DNA of 64,000 nucleotides. Origin: Cytophagales bacterium. GTDB taxonomy: Bacteria; Bacteroidota; Bacteroidia; Cytophagales; Spirosomataceae. The DNA lies in NCBI GenBank assembly GCA_004292855.1, contig RDXN01000040.1, positions 1-64,000 on the forward strand, written 5' to 3'. The notes under the pieces are model-generated. The model ran no database searches. It saw only the letters and a program-made list of their open reading frames with translations, and had not been told where the DNA came from. The translations under genes were made by a program, and so were the position numbers. Of the stretch, positions 33,444 through 42,900 are shown piece by piece (the stretch's first letter is position 1; the number at the start of each line of letters is the position of its first letter).

Positions 33444-33526
33444 AAAGTAAGATTTTTGGGGTTCACCCTTGAATTGACCTGAAGGTTTATATTTTCGCAT
33501 TATCAATGTAGCCAAATCCCCTCATA

Positions 33527-33925
33527 ATGATTTCTTACCAAAAGGTTGTCTGGCTAGTCGACGACGACCCAGAGGATCAGTTTTTGGTGCAACGGGCATT
33601 TAGCTCGGTGCAACCTGTGGTGGTGGTTGAAGTCCTCAACGATGGCGACGAAGTATTACCCGCACTCGAAGTTACCACCCGGTTGCCCGGACTGATTTTG
33701 CTCGATTTGAATATGGTTCGCATGGATGGGCTGGAAACGCTGGAGGTGGTTCGGGGTATTCCCCATTTTGGTCAGATACCCATTGTGGTGTTGAGTACCT
33801 CCAATAACCCTAAAGATATGGAACGCTCGAAACAACTCGGTGCCGAGGCCTATTATGTGAAACCATTTCATTACAAAGGAATGGTCGACCTGGCTGCGCA
33901 ACTGGCTAGTGAGTGGTTGGCTTAA
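33527..33925 (+). CDS. Single-domain response regulator
   Basis: 132 residues, receiver only. Acidic pocket VDDDPEDQF, phospho-acceptor Asp60 in LILLDLNMVRMDG, Thr/Ser in VLSTSNNP and Lys in YYVKPFHYKG are all present. This resembles cyanobacterial Rcp1-type receivers that pair with PAS or phytochrome kinases. It is the first gene of a tight plus-strand run: 22 bases to the RsbQ-like gene and then 6 bases to the PAS kinase. A weak -7 box (TATATTTT, about 33489) lies 38 bases before the ATG. Phosphotransfer from the downstream kinase is the simplest assumption. Confidence 0.9.
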   Translation: MISYQKVVWLVDDDPEDQFLVQRAFSSVQPVVVVEVLNDGDEVLPALEVTTRLPGLILLDLNMVRMDGLETLEVVRGIPHFGQIPIVVLSTSNNPKDMERSKQLGAEAYYVKPFHYKGMVDLAAQLASEWLA

Positions 33926-33947
33926 CACAAAACATACCCATGCGTGA

Positions 33948-34757
33948 ATGAATACATCTATCCTACAGCGAAATAACGTACGGATTTTAGGCGAGGGGCC
34001 ACCCATCGTGTTTGCCCACGGTTTTGGTTGCGACCAAACCATGTGGCGGTTTGTGTACCCGGCATTTAGTAAACACTATCAAGTTGTGCTATTTGATTAT
34101 GTTGGAGCCGGAGGGTCCGACGTAACGGCCTATAATTTGCAGCGATACAGCACACTCGATGGGTATGCACAGGATATATTGGATGTTTTAGAGGCTCTAA
34201 ACCTGCGAGAGGTAGTTTTTGTAGGGCATTCCGTGAGTGGTATGACGGGTATGTTGGCAAGCCTGAAAAGGCCTGACCGATTCAGTCGGATCATTATGGT
34301 GGGGCCGTCGCCCTGTTACCTGAACAAACCAGGTTATGAGGGTGGCTTCGACGATTCAGATATTACCGACCTGCTCGAAACAATGGATGCCAACTACATG
34401 GGTTGGGCCAACTACATGGGACCAGCCGTAATGGGCCGCCCCGACCGCCCCGAACTGAACGAAGAGTTAACCAATAGCTTTTGCTCGACTGACCCCGTCA
34501 TTGCCCGGCAGTTTGCCGAGATCACGTTTCGCTCCGACAACCGGGCCGATTTGAGCCGGATGAATACGCCTTCGCTCATTTTGCAGTGTCAATCCGATAT
34601 TGTTGCGCCCCTGTCGGTTGGTGAGTATTTGCGCGACAATATGCCCCTGAGTACGCTGCGCGTGATGGATGCAACCGGCCATTGCCCGCATCTGAGCAGC
34701 CCCGACGAGACCATTACCCTTATTCAGGAGTATTTACGATCACCACCCATTAACTAG
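33948..34757 (+). CDS. RsbQ/KAI2-like alpha/beta hydrolase
   Basis: 269 residues, the usual length. Catalytic triad Ser95 (VGHSVSG), Asp217 (QCQSDIVAP) and His245 (DATGHCPH) match RsbQ Ser96/Asp219/His247 within two positions. Other landmarks are oxyanion text VFAHGFGCDQTMWRFVYPAF, VLFDYVGAGGSD, YNLQRYSTLDGYAQDILDVLEAL and the cap region (DDSDITDLLETMDANYMGWANYMG). In Bacillus, RsbQ activates the PAS phosphatase RsbP in energy stress, and plant relatives bind karrikins or strigolactones. Here the partner would be the PAS kinase six bases downstream. No signal peptide, so cytoplasmic. Ligand unknown. Confidence 0.9.
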   Translation: MNTSILQRNNVRILGEGPPIVFAHGFGCDQTMWRFVYPAFSKHYQVVLFDYVGAGGSDVTAYNLQRYSTLDGYAQDILDVLEALNLREVVFVGHSVSGMTGMLASLKRPDRFSRIIMVGPSPCYLNKPGYEGGFDDSDITDLLETMDANYMGWANYMGPAVMGRPDRPELNEELTNSFCSTDPVIARQFAEITFRSDNRADLSRMNTPSLILQCQSDIVAPLSVGEYLRDNMPLSTLRVMDATGHCPHLSSPDETITLIQEYLRSPPIN

Positions 34758-34763
34758 CGACCA

Positions 34764-35972
34764 ATGTCCGAAATGCAAACGGAGGGCTATATACAGCGGA
34801 CACCGTGGCTGCTGTTTTCGTTCGACGATCAGAGTAACTTTCTGAGTTTGAACAAGGCCGTAAGCGATCTAATAGGTGAACCCGAGTCAGCATTGATTGG
34901 TACGTCGATGGCCAGCATTTTGACTAAAGCAGGGCAAATTTTCTTTCAGACTCATTTCTTCCCGATTATCAAAATTGACGGTAAGGTCGATGAGGTGTTT
35001 TTGTTGTTGCGCAATTCGGGGGGCGAACCACTGCCGGTTCTAGCCTATGGCATTCGGTTTGAACACAACGGAAGCTGGGTCAATGAGTGCTACTGTGCGC
35101 CAATTCCCCAACGCCGAAAGTTTGAGCAGGAGTTGATTCAGGCCCGCAAAGACGCCGAAGACGTGCTGCGGCAAAACAAGGCACTCAACGAAGCCAAGCA
35201 GGCTCTTGAAGACAACCGTGCTGAGCTAGACAGGCGTATTCAGCAACTCGAACGGGCCAATAACGAGTTAGGGCAAATTGCCAAAGTTGTGTCGCACGAT
35301 TTGCGGGAGCCTATCAGGAAGATCGCTATCCTGACCGATTTTATCCGGTCGAACCCGGAGCCATTTGCCGAGGAAAACCGCCCTATGTTCGACCAGATTA
35401 ATCGCATTTGTCAGAGTATAAGCCGATTAATAACGGGCCTGCGCGATTTTATCGCTCTCGATACAACAGCGCAGGCGTTTGCACCTGTCCAGTTGGAGAC
35501 CCTCATTCGGAACGCAGCTTTGGAAGCTACAGAAACCAATCTGTTTGCCACCGACACCGATTGGCTGTTGGCAAGCCACGTGCCCGACGTTCTTGGGTAT
35601 GCGCCCCAATTGCACTTGTTGTTTTATCACCTGTTCGATAACGCCATTCGCTTTCGCCGGACCGACGTGCCGTTGCGGGTTCAACTTACTGCCGAGGTTA
35701 TCAAGGAGAACAAGTTTGTGGCTGTCGAAGAAACCTATCAATACACCGACCATTTGCGGATTCGTGTCCGCGACAACGGCAAAGGGTTCCCAGCCCGTTA
35801 CCGCTCCGATGTGTTTTTGCTCCTGAAACGACTCGACAAAACAACGCCCACGCTCGGCCTGGGTCTGGCTATTTGCCGGAAAATAATGGGCAATCATTAC
35901 GGCACCATCACCGCCGATTCGCAACCCGGCGAGGGCACAACCTTTACGATACTGTTGCCCCTGGGCACCTAG
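34764..35972 (+). CDS. PAS-domain histidine kinase paired with RsbQ-like hydrolase
   Basis: 402 residues, cytoplasmic. An N-terminal PAS domain (about 10-112) reads LFSFDDQSNFLSLNKAVSDL, GTSMASILTKAGQIFFQTHFFP and VLAYGIRFEHNG, the same kind of PAS that RsbP uses. A coiled coil (about 120-170) leads to VVSHDLREPIRKIAIL with acceptor His178. The N box is YHLFDNAIRFRR and the G boxes are RDNGKGFPARY and TLGLGLAICRKIMGNHYG, ending GTTFTILLPLG. Here the phosphatase of the Bacillus pair is replaced by a kinase. With the receiver gene upstream a complete signalling path can be built from three adjacent genes. Confidence 0.92.
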   Translation: MSEMQTEGYIQRTPWLLFSFDDQSNFLSLNKAVSDLIGEPESALIGTSMASILTKAGQIFFQTHFFPIIKIDGKVDEVFLLLRNSGGEPLPVLAYGIRFEHNGSWVNECYCAPIPQRRKFEQELIQARKDAEDVLRQNKALNEAKQALEDNRAELDRRIQQLERANNELGQIAKVVSHDLREPIRKIAILTDFIRSNPEPFAEENRPMFDQINRICQSISRLITGLRDFIALDTTAQAFAPVQLETLIRNAALEATETNLFATDTDWLLASHVPDVLGYAPQLHLLFYHLFDNAIRFRRTDVPLRVQLTAEVIKENKFVAVEETYQYTDHLRIRVRDNGKGFPARYRSDVFLLLKRLDKTTPTLGLGLAICRKIMGNHYGTITADSQPGEGTTFTILLPLGT

Positions 35973-35978
35973 CCCCGG

Positions 35979-38900
35979 TTAAGGGGTTCGCCGTTGCCCG
36001 GTTGTATTCGTAATCTCTACTGATTGTACTGCCGGCCCTACGGTAAGCACCCGCGCCGATTGCGACAGGAACGACTGTCCGTAGCCAAACTCAACCCGCT
36101 GCCGACGGCCATTGCGCAAGGTGAGCAACGCGCTGGCATCGGTCGGTTGCAGGCGAATGACGCGACTCGGTGTTGTTTTGCGGAACACACACAAACGACC
36201 CCGGTTCTGAGTAGCTATCAGCAACGATTGGCCGTTGGCCCCTGAAACCTCAACAAGCCCTTTGGCGTTGCCCGGCACAAAAAAACCACTCGCGCCCGGT
36301 GTGGTAGGGGTGAAGCCCCCGCGCCCGTTGCCCCGCAACCAAAGCCCGTTCAGGGCATCGTAGCGACCCATTGATACCTCACCACCAAAGTCGTTGCCCA
36401 CCAGCACCACGTCGAGGTTACCGTCGTTGTCGACGTCCTGCGCGACCATCCCAAAAATGGGAGCTAATTGTGCCATTGTGGGTAGTGGGTGCATCGCAAA
36501 CTGGGGTTGCCCGCCTGCATCGACGCCCTTATTTTCGATGTACATTGATCGAAACTCGTTGGCTTCCAGTACCGTAGCTTTTTCGCGCTCTTCGGGTGTC
36601 AGGAGTTTGTCGATGCTCGCGGTCGTGAAATCTTTGTAGAGCGGAAACCGCTTTCGCATCACAATCATCTGCTTAATCAGGTCGTCGCGCCCGTTGAACG
36701 AGTACTCCCGACGAGGTCCGGGAGCATCGTTGCCCATGTTTTCGGGCATGTAAATGGTCGGGATGGCGTCGTAGAAGCCGTTGTTATCAAAGTCGCCCGC
36801 ATACATACGTACGGGTTCGTTGGGGGCGGCTCGTAGGCGGGCGTTCAGGCCGAGGTTGCCCGCGATGTAGTCGATGTCGCCATCGGCGTCGAAATCGCCG
36901 GGGGTAAGGGAGTTCCACCAGCCCGTAGCAGTAGGCAGTGGGCTGTAAGCAGTAGGCAGTTTGCCTTTACCATTCTTCAATAGTGTTAGGGGCATAAACT
37001 CACCGGCCAGCAGTAGGTCGGGGAAGCCGTCGTTGTCGGGGTCGGTCCAGAGGGCGTCGCAAACGAGACCGATGTTCTGGAGGGCCGGGGCTAGCTGCGC
37101 CGTGACGTCGGTGAACCTGGGTTGGGTCGGCATTCCGGGGGCACCTCTCGGGGTGTCGTTTCGCAAGAGCAAACTCGATACCGGTTTGGGGTATTGGTCG
37201 GGTTCGACGCGCCCGCCTACGAACAAATCCAGATCACCATCCCGGTCAAAATCGGCGGCTTTTACACACGACTTGCTGGTGGTATTGGCGGGTAGGCTGC
37301 CCAATGAGAGGGCGAAATTGCCTTTGCCATCGTTCAGATACAGCCGATCCTGATAGGCGGATGTGCCCCGGTTTTCTTCGTTGCCCCCACTAGCAATGTA
37401 CAGGTCGAGGTCCGAATCAAGATCGACGTCGACAAGCAGAATGCCCATATCCTCTTGTGGCTTGTCGGTGAGCGTTTGCGACACAGAACCGCCCAGGAGC
37501 GGCTTTTGTACAAACCGCCCACTCGGTTGTTGCAGGAAAAATACGCCACTGCGCTGCCGGGAGCCACCCACAAAAAAATCGTCCAGCCCGTCGCCATTTA
37601 CATCACCCGCAGCCACGGCTGGCCCGAACTGCGAAAATTTGTGGGGCAGCAGTTTCTGGTTGTTAAAGTCGATATACTCCGGCTCCTGATGCACGAATTG
37701 TAGGGCCAGCGAATCGGTGATCTCTTTGAAAGGGGAGGAAGGCGGTCCGACGGGTCGGGAAGAGGGGGAAGAGGGCGATGCGTTTTTCAGGTCGGCGGTG
37801 AGCACCTGATTGGCTTTCACGTTTCGGAGCACCTGCTCGCGGGGGGCCTGCCCATTAATGCCCGGCCAAATCACCCGCACTTCGTCGATCACTTTTACCA
37901 TACCCAAACCAAAATGCGCAAACGGCTCAACGGTAGAGAGATATCCCCGGTAGGGGCTGTGTTCGTATACTTGCCGTCCCGGCTTGCCCTTAAGGTCTGT
38001 ATAGCGAATCTCAACGGTTGCACCCAGACCCATCCGGTTGTGCTCGGAGCCAATGAACTTCAAACGTAAATAGTTGGCTTGTTGGGGCTTTTGCTCCGTC
38101 AGGTTGTTCCTATATACAAAAGCCGAGTCGTTGATGTTATTGGTCACGTAGTCCAGATCGCCGTCGTTGTCGAGATCGCCATAGGCGGCCCCGTTCGAGA
38201 ACGACGGGCGGTAAAGGCCCCAGTCCTGCGTGGCGTCATGGAAAATCATATTGCTCGTGGAGTCGCCCGCCCGGTTCCGAAACGCGTAGTTACTGATTTT
38301 GACCACCGGAATCTGCTCCAGCAAATAGCTCTTCCCCGCCACCGACGACGATTCCTGCCGGAAACTGATAAAATCGCGGTCGGTAATGTCTTTCGGGAAG
38401 CCGTTGGTAATCATCAGGTCACGATAGCCATCGTGGTCAAAGTCGGCCATCAGGGGCGACCAACTCCAATCGGTTTCGGCCACGTCGGCCATCAGGCTAA
38501 TATCCGAAAAGATAGGGTCGGTGCCGCCGGGGCGCGGCCCCCCATTGAGTTGGAGCGTGTTGCGAACATACTGGTAATTATAGGTAAACTCCTCGTTGTT
38601 CAGGTAGGTCTGATAGTTGTTTGGCCCCATCAGCATTTTCTTGCGGTAGTTGTCGCGGGGTTGCATATCCACGGCCACCACGTCGGCCAAACCATCGTTA
38701 TTAATGTCGGCCACGTCGTTGCCCATCGCCGAGTTGCTCGTGTGTTTGAAATAGTCGGCGGCCCGTTCGACAAAGCCACCCTTCTGATTATTGATGTACA
38801 GCAGATCGTCCGTCACGTAATCGTTCGTCACGTAGATGTCTTTCCAACCGTCGCGATTTATATCCACAATCGCCAACCCTAACCCGTAGCCTTCGATTTG

Positions 38901-39719
38901 AATACCAGCCTCGCGGGAGACATTTTGGAAAAGAGGAGAGGAGGAGGAAAGGGAGGAGGGGATACTGACTAGTCCCTTTCCTCCCTTTCCTCCTCCTCTT
39001 CCCTTTCTCCCCTCCACCGTCATATTCCGATACAGCCGGTCGGTGGTTTTTGAGGAGCCGTTTGTGATTTTTTCGCGGTAAGCGTTGGGGTATTGTTCGA
39101 TAGTGTTGGTGAGTACGTAGAGATCGAGGTCGCCATCGTTGTCGTAGTCGAAAAAGGCGGCATTAGTCGTGTGGCCGTTGTCGGCGATGCCGTATTCGCG
39201 GGCCATCTCTTTAAACTGGGACACGTCGATGCCGTCGGTTCCTTTGGTATTCCCCTGATTCACGTACAGCAGGTTCTCCCGTCGGGCCGAATCCTTACTG
39301 ACGGTAGCCCCAACGTAGATGTCCATCCGTCCGTCGTTGTTAATATCGACCAGAGCTACGCCTGAACACCACTTACCATCGCCCGCAACCTTAGCCTGTC
39401 CGGTGGCATCCAGAAACTGCATGGGAGCAGATCCTTTGGTGCCTTTGTTGAGAAAGAGTCGGTTTGTTACCTGATTCCCCGTGAAGAATAAGTCCTGGAA
39501 ACCATCGCCGTTCAAATCGCCTATGCTCACGCCCCCACCGTTGTAGATGTACTCGAAGTCGATAATGTTGAACGTGTCGTTGTCAATAATTCGATTACTG
39601 AACGTGACGCCCGTTTCCTGAGCCGGGAGCAAAGAGAAAAGTTTGTTGTCTTGTTGGCAGGAAATCAACCCCAAAAGACCACCCGTGATAAGCAAACCAA
39701 ACCGAAAAAAACGAAGCAT
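35979..39719 (-). CDS. Giant FG-GAP/VCBS lipoprotein with ASPIC/UnbV domain
   Basis: 1246 residues. ATG 39719 opens a lipoprotein signal (RFGLLITGGLLGLISC), so the protein is probably on the outer-membrane surface. The body has many FG-GAP/VCBS calcium-binding units (DLNGDGFQDLFFTGNQ, DINNDGRMDIYVGATV, DYDNDGDLDLYVLTN, DINRDGWKDIYVTNDYV, DVNGDGLDDFFVGGS, DFDADGDIDYIAGN), a mid-protein ASPIC/UnbV block (EIRYTDLKGKPGRQVYEHSPYRGYLST..FGLG), and a second propeller. Two or three in-frame stretches look inserted: residues read from 38931-39018, 37727-37790 and 36920-36966 are low-complexity and repeat-like. Divergent from the intact SusC/SusD pair, with a 273-bp gap. Confidence 0.88.
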   Translation of the reverse strand: MLRFFRFGLLITGGLLGLISCQQDNKLFSLLPAQETGVTFSNRIIDNDTFNIIDFEYIYNGGGVSIGDLNGDGFQDLFFTGNQVTNRLFLNKGTKGSAPMQFLDATGQAKVAGDGKWCSGVALVDINNDGRMDIYVGATVSKDSARRENLLYVNQGNTKGTDGIDVSQFKEMAREYGIADNGHTTNAAFFDYDNDGDLDLYVLTNTIEQYPNAYREKITNGSSKTTDRLYRNMTVEGRKGRGGGKGGKGLVSIPSSLSSSSPLFQNVSREAGIQIEGYGLGLAIVDINRDGWKDIYVTNDYVTDDLLYINNQKGGFVERAADYFKHTSNSAMGNDVADINNDGLADVVAVDMQPRDNYRKKMLMGPNNYQTYLNNEEFTYNYQYVRNTLQLNGGPRPGGTDPIFSDISLMADVAETDWSWSPLMADFDHDGYRDLMITNGFPKDITDRDFISFRQESSSVAGKSYLLEQIPVVKISNYAFRNRAGDSTSNMIFHDATQDWGLYRPSFSNGAAYGDLDNDGDLDYVTNNINDSAFVYRNNLTEQKPQQANYLRLKFIGSEHNRMGLGATVEIRYTDLKGKPGRQVYEHSPYRGYLSTVEPFAHFGLGMVKVIDEVRVIWPGINGQAPREQVLRNVKANQVLTADLKNASPSSPSSRPVGPPSSPFKEITDSLALQFVHQEPEYIDFNNQKLLPHKFSQFGPAVAAGDVNGDGLDDFFVGGSRQRSGVFFLQQPSGRFVQKPLLGGSVSQTLTDKPQEDMGILLVDVDLDSDLDLYIASGGNEENRGTSAYQDRLYLNDGKGNFALSLGSLPANTTSKSCVKAADFDRDGDLDLFVGGRVEPDQYPKPVSSLLLRNDTPRGAPGMPTQPRFTDVTAQLAPALQNIGLVCDALWTDPDNDGFPDLLLAGEFMPLTLLKNGKGKLPTAYSPLPTATGWWNSLTPGDFDADGDIDYIAGNLGLNARLRAAPNEPVRMYAGDFDNNGFYDAIPTIYMPENMGNDAPGPRREYSFNGRDDLIKQMIVMRKRFPLYKDFTTASIDKLLTPEEREKATVLEANEFRSMYIENKGVDAGGQPQFAMHPLPTMAQLAPIFGMVAQDVDNDGNLDVVLVGNDFGGEVSMGRYDALNGLWLRGNGRGGFTPTTPGASGFFVPGNAKGLVEVSGANGQSLLIATQNRGRLCVFRKTTPSRVIRLQPTDASALLTLRNGRRQRVEFGYGQSFLSQSARVLTVGPAVQSVEITNTTGQRRTP
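36920..36966. repeat. Short tandem insertion in the FG-GAP gene
   Basis: Plus-strand text with repeated GCAGTAGGCAGT units (three partial copies) reads, in the FG-GAP frame, as KLPTAYSPLPTATG between LLKNGKG and WWNSLTPGDFDADG. It interrupts a conserved FG-GAP unit without breaking the frame. Confidence 0.6.
38931..39018. repeat. Purine/pyrimidine palindrome inserted in the FG-GAP gene
   Basis: Arms 38941-38956 and 38980-38995 are perfect over 16 bp within a longer purine-rich then pyrimidine-rich palindrome. In frame it gives a Gly/Lys/Arg-rich then Ser-rich segment between DRLYRNMTVEG and LFQNVSREAG, which would be adjacent in a typical family member. Related CTCCCTTTCC text recurs at 55575-55597. 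Confidence 0.75.
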
Positions 39720-39992
39720 AATCCGAAAAGAAAGTGCACAAAATGGCAAAATACGGAAAAATTATAATAAAGCATAGCGAATGTGAAAAGGGCCAATTCT
39801 ATAATCAAAAAGGGTTTTTTCATAAGCATTTGAAGCTCAGTTATACAGAGCGAATACTCATGAAAATGAGATTAAAATAAGGTACTAGCACGTAAAACCC
39901 GTGAGTAAGGTGTTTGTAAGGGTCGCTTTAGCCTATTGAGTAAAAATGTTTAAATAATTAATCTAATTCCAACCTCAAACTCCTAACGGTAC
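39720..39992. other. 273-bp divergent intergenic region
   Basis: AT-rich gap between the FG-GAP gene (minus) and the intact SusC (plus). It should hold both promoters. A GTATTTTGCC (reverse strand, about 39749) is a loose -7 candidate for the FG-GAP gene; no TAnnTTTG was found before SusC. No gene is seen in it. Confidence 0.5.
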
Positions 39993-42900
39993 ATGAGAAC
40001 AACTGTTTACAGGCTCTCTCAATTGACCCTGCTGAGTGCATTGATGCTTCTGTGGAGCCTTAATGTGATGGCACAGGACCGCCGAATCACTGGTAAAGTG
40101 ACTGGCACCGACGGCCCCATTCCGGGCGTCAACATTGTGATTAAGGGAACGACCACCGGCACCACCACTGATGTCAATGGTTCGTATTCGCTTAATCTCC
40201 GGGGCAACAACCCCTCGCTTATTATCTCGGCTATTGGCTATAAGGGTCAGGAAATCGCAGTGGGCAACCGCTCGTCGATTGACATTACCCTTCTGGACGA
40301 TGCCACGGCTCTGAGCGAAGTGGTTGTTACGGGTTATACGACAGACGACCGCCGGAACGTAACGGGTGCCGTTTCAACCGTAAAACCTCGCGCGTTGCAG
40401 GCAACTCCATCAGGTAACGTGGAGCAGCAGTTGCAGGGTCGCGTAGCGGGTGTAACGGTTATCTCGAACGGACAGCCTGGTACCAACAGTCAGGTACGCG
40501 TACGGGGTTTTGGTGCCTTTGGTGGTAACGAGCCTCTTTACGTAGTTGACGGTGTGCCGGTTGGTTCGGTAAACATTGTCGCTCCCGACGACGTCGAGAC
40601 AACCACCGTACTGAAAGATGCCGCTGCGGCTTCGATCTACGGAGCGCGTGCGGCCAACGGGGTTATCGTTATCACGACCCGGAAAGGCTCAAAAACGCCC
40701 CGGAAAATGCAGGTGACGTATGACGGGCAATTAGGCGTAACTGATCCCGGCAAAGGACAGGCGATGATGAACCCAACCGACTTTGCGGATTGGACATGGC
40801 GGCAGTTCCGCAACACGGCCTCACAGGCCGGAACGGCTCCGGCGTATAGCCACCCACAGTTCGGAACAGGATCAACACCTGTTATTCCCGACTTTATCAA
40901 CGTAGGTGGTGCTGCGGGTGTAGTAGGTTCAGTTGATTTGGCAGCCGCAAGAGCAAAATACAACGTCGACCCATCGGCGGGTGCTATCTATCAGGTTGTT
41001 CGCGCCAACAAGGCTGGCACCGATTGGTACGATGCCATTACTAACGCGGCTCCCGTACAGCGGCACGGTCTGGGTTTCTCAGGTAGTGGTGAGAATGCCC
41101 GCTACTATGTTGGCCTGAGCGCACAGGATCAGAAAGGTATCCTGCTCAACAACAGCTTTAAGCGGTACACGTTCCGGGCCAACACGGAGTTCGACATCTC
41201 GAAGCGGGTTCGTTTTGGCGAAAACATCCAGGCTACTTACCTATCTATCCTGGGTCAGGGTGGTGGAAACGGTGGGCAGGGTGTAGCTGCTGATGAGAAC
41301 GACGTTCTTCAGGCGTTCCGTATGCCATCGATCATTCCGGTGTATGACGAGTTCGGTGGATACGCGGGCACAGCGGCCAAAGGCTTCAACAACCCTCGTA
41401 ACCCGGTAGCGAGCCGCGACGGTCAGGTAAACAACCGTAACTTTGGTGCCAGCATCATTGGGAACGTTTACCTCGAAGTTGACCCCATCGAGAACCTGAC
41501 CCTACGGAGTAGCCTGGGTGGTCTGTACGCCAATGGATACGGATACGGCTATGGTCGTTTACAGTACGAAAACTCAGAAAACAACTCAGCTTTCGGCTAC
41601 GGTGAAAACAGTAACTACTCGTTTGCCTGGACACTGACCAACACAGCTGCCTACAAGCGGAAGTTCGGCATGCACGCTATCGACGTGATTGCGGGTCAGG
41701 AGGCCCTCAACACAGGCTCTGGCCGGGGCATCAACGGTAACGGACAAAACCCGTTCTCGATTGACCCGAACTACGTCACGCTGAACACCGTAGCCTCAAC
41801 AGGGCGTACGGTGGGTAGCTTTCAGTTCAAGGGCGTTAACTTCTATTCGTTGTTTGGTCGTTTGAACTATGTGTTCAACGATAAGTACATCGTAACGGGT
41901 GTTGTTCGTCGCGACGGATCGAGCCGGTTCGGTGCTAACAACCGCTATGGTGTGTTCCCGGCAGCGTCGGCAGCGTGGCGGATTTCGTCGGAGCCGTTCA
42001 TGAAAAACCTGGGCTGGGTAACCGAACTGAAAATCCGGGGTGGTTATGGCCTGATGGGTAACTCGAACAACGTGGACCCCGCCAACCAGTACAGCTTGTA
42101 TGCGGCTAACCTCGGTGCGTCGGCTTACGATATCAACGGTTCGAACTCAAGCACAGTCGACGGTTACTACCGTTCACGGATCGGTAACCCTGATGCTAAG
42201 TGGGAGACCTCGATCACGAGCAACTTCGGTATCGACGGTTCATTCTTTAACAACCGCTTAGAGGTTATTCTGGACGTATGGCGGAAAGATACCAAAGACC
42301 TCCTGTTCCAGGTACCTATCCCTGACGTAATTGGCACCTATGCGGCTGCACCGTCGGTAAACATCGGTAAGATGCGGAATCAGGGTGTCGATATCCAGGT
42401 GATTACGCGTGGCAAGATCGGTACAGAAGTTGGTTACGAAGCAAACGTAACGGCTAGTGTGCTCAACAACAAGATCACTTATTTGGCTCCGGGCCTAACG
42501 TACCTGACAACGGTAAACCCAGGCTTCCGGGGTATCAACCCAATTCGTAACCAGTTGGGCTATTCGCTCTCGGCTTTCTACGGCTACCAGACGCTGGGTC
42601 TGTTCCAGAGCAAGTCAGAAGTTGATGCTGCTCCCAAGCAAGACGGTGCGGGTCCGGGTCGTTTCCGGTTTGCTGACCTGAACGGGGATAACAAAATTGA
42701 CGCAGCCGACCGGACGTACCTCGGTAGCCCTGTTCCAAAGTTCACGGGTGGTCTGAACCTGCGCTTTACGTACAAAGGGTTCGATGTTGAAATGTACGGT
42801 TACACGTCGATTGGCAACAAAATCTGGAACCAGTCGAAGTGGTTTACCGATTTCTACCCATCGTTTGCCGGTGCCGCTATCAGCGAGCGCGTGAAGCAAT

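Noticed and set aside
38079-38882. Plus-strand frame of 267 codons inside the FG-GAP gene
   Set aside because: Val/His-rich complement of DxDxDG repeats; typical shadow of calcium-binding repeats.
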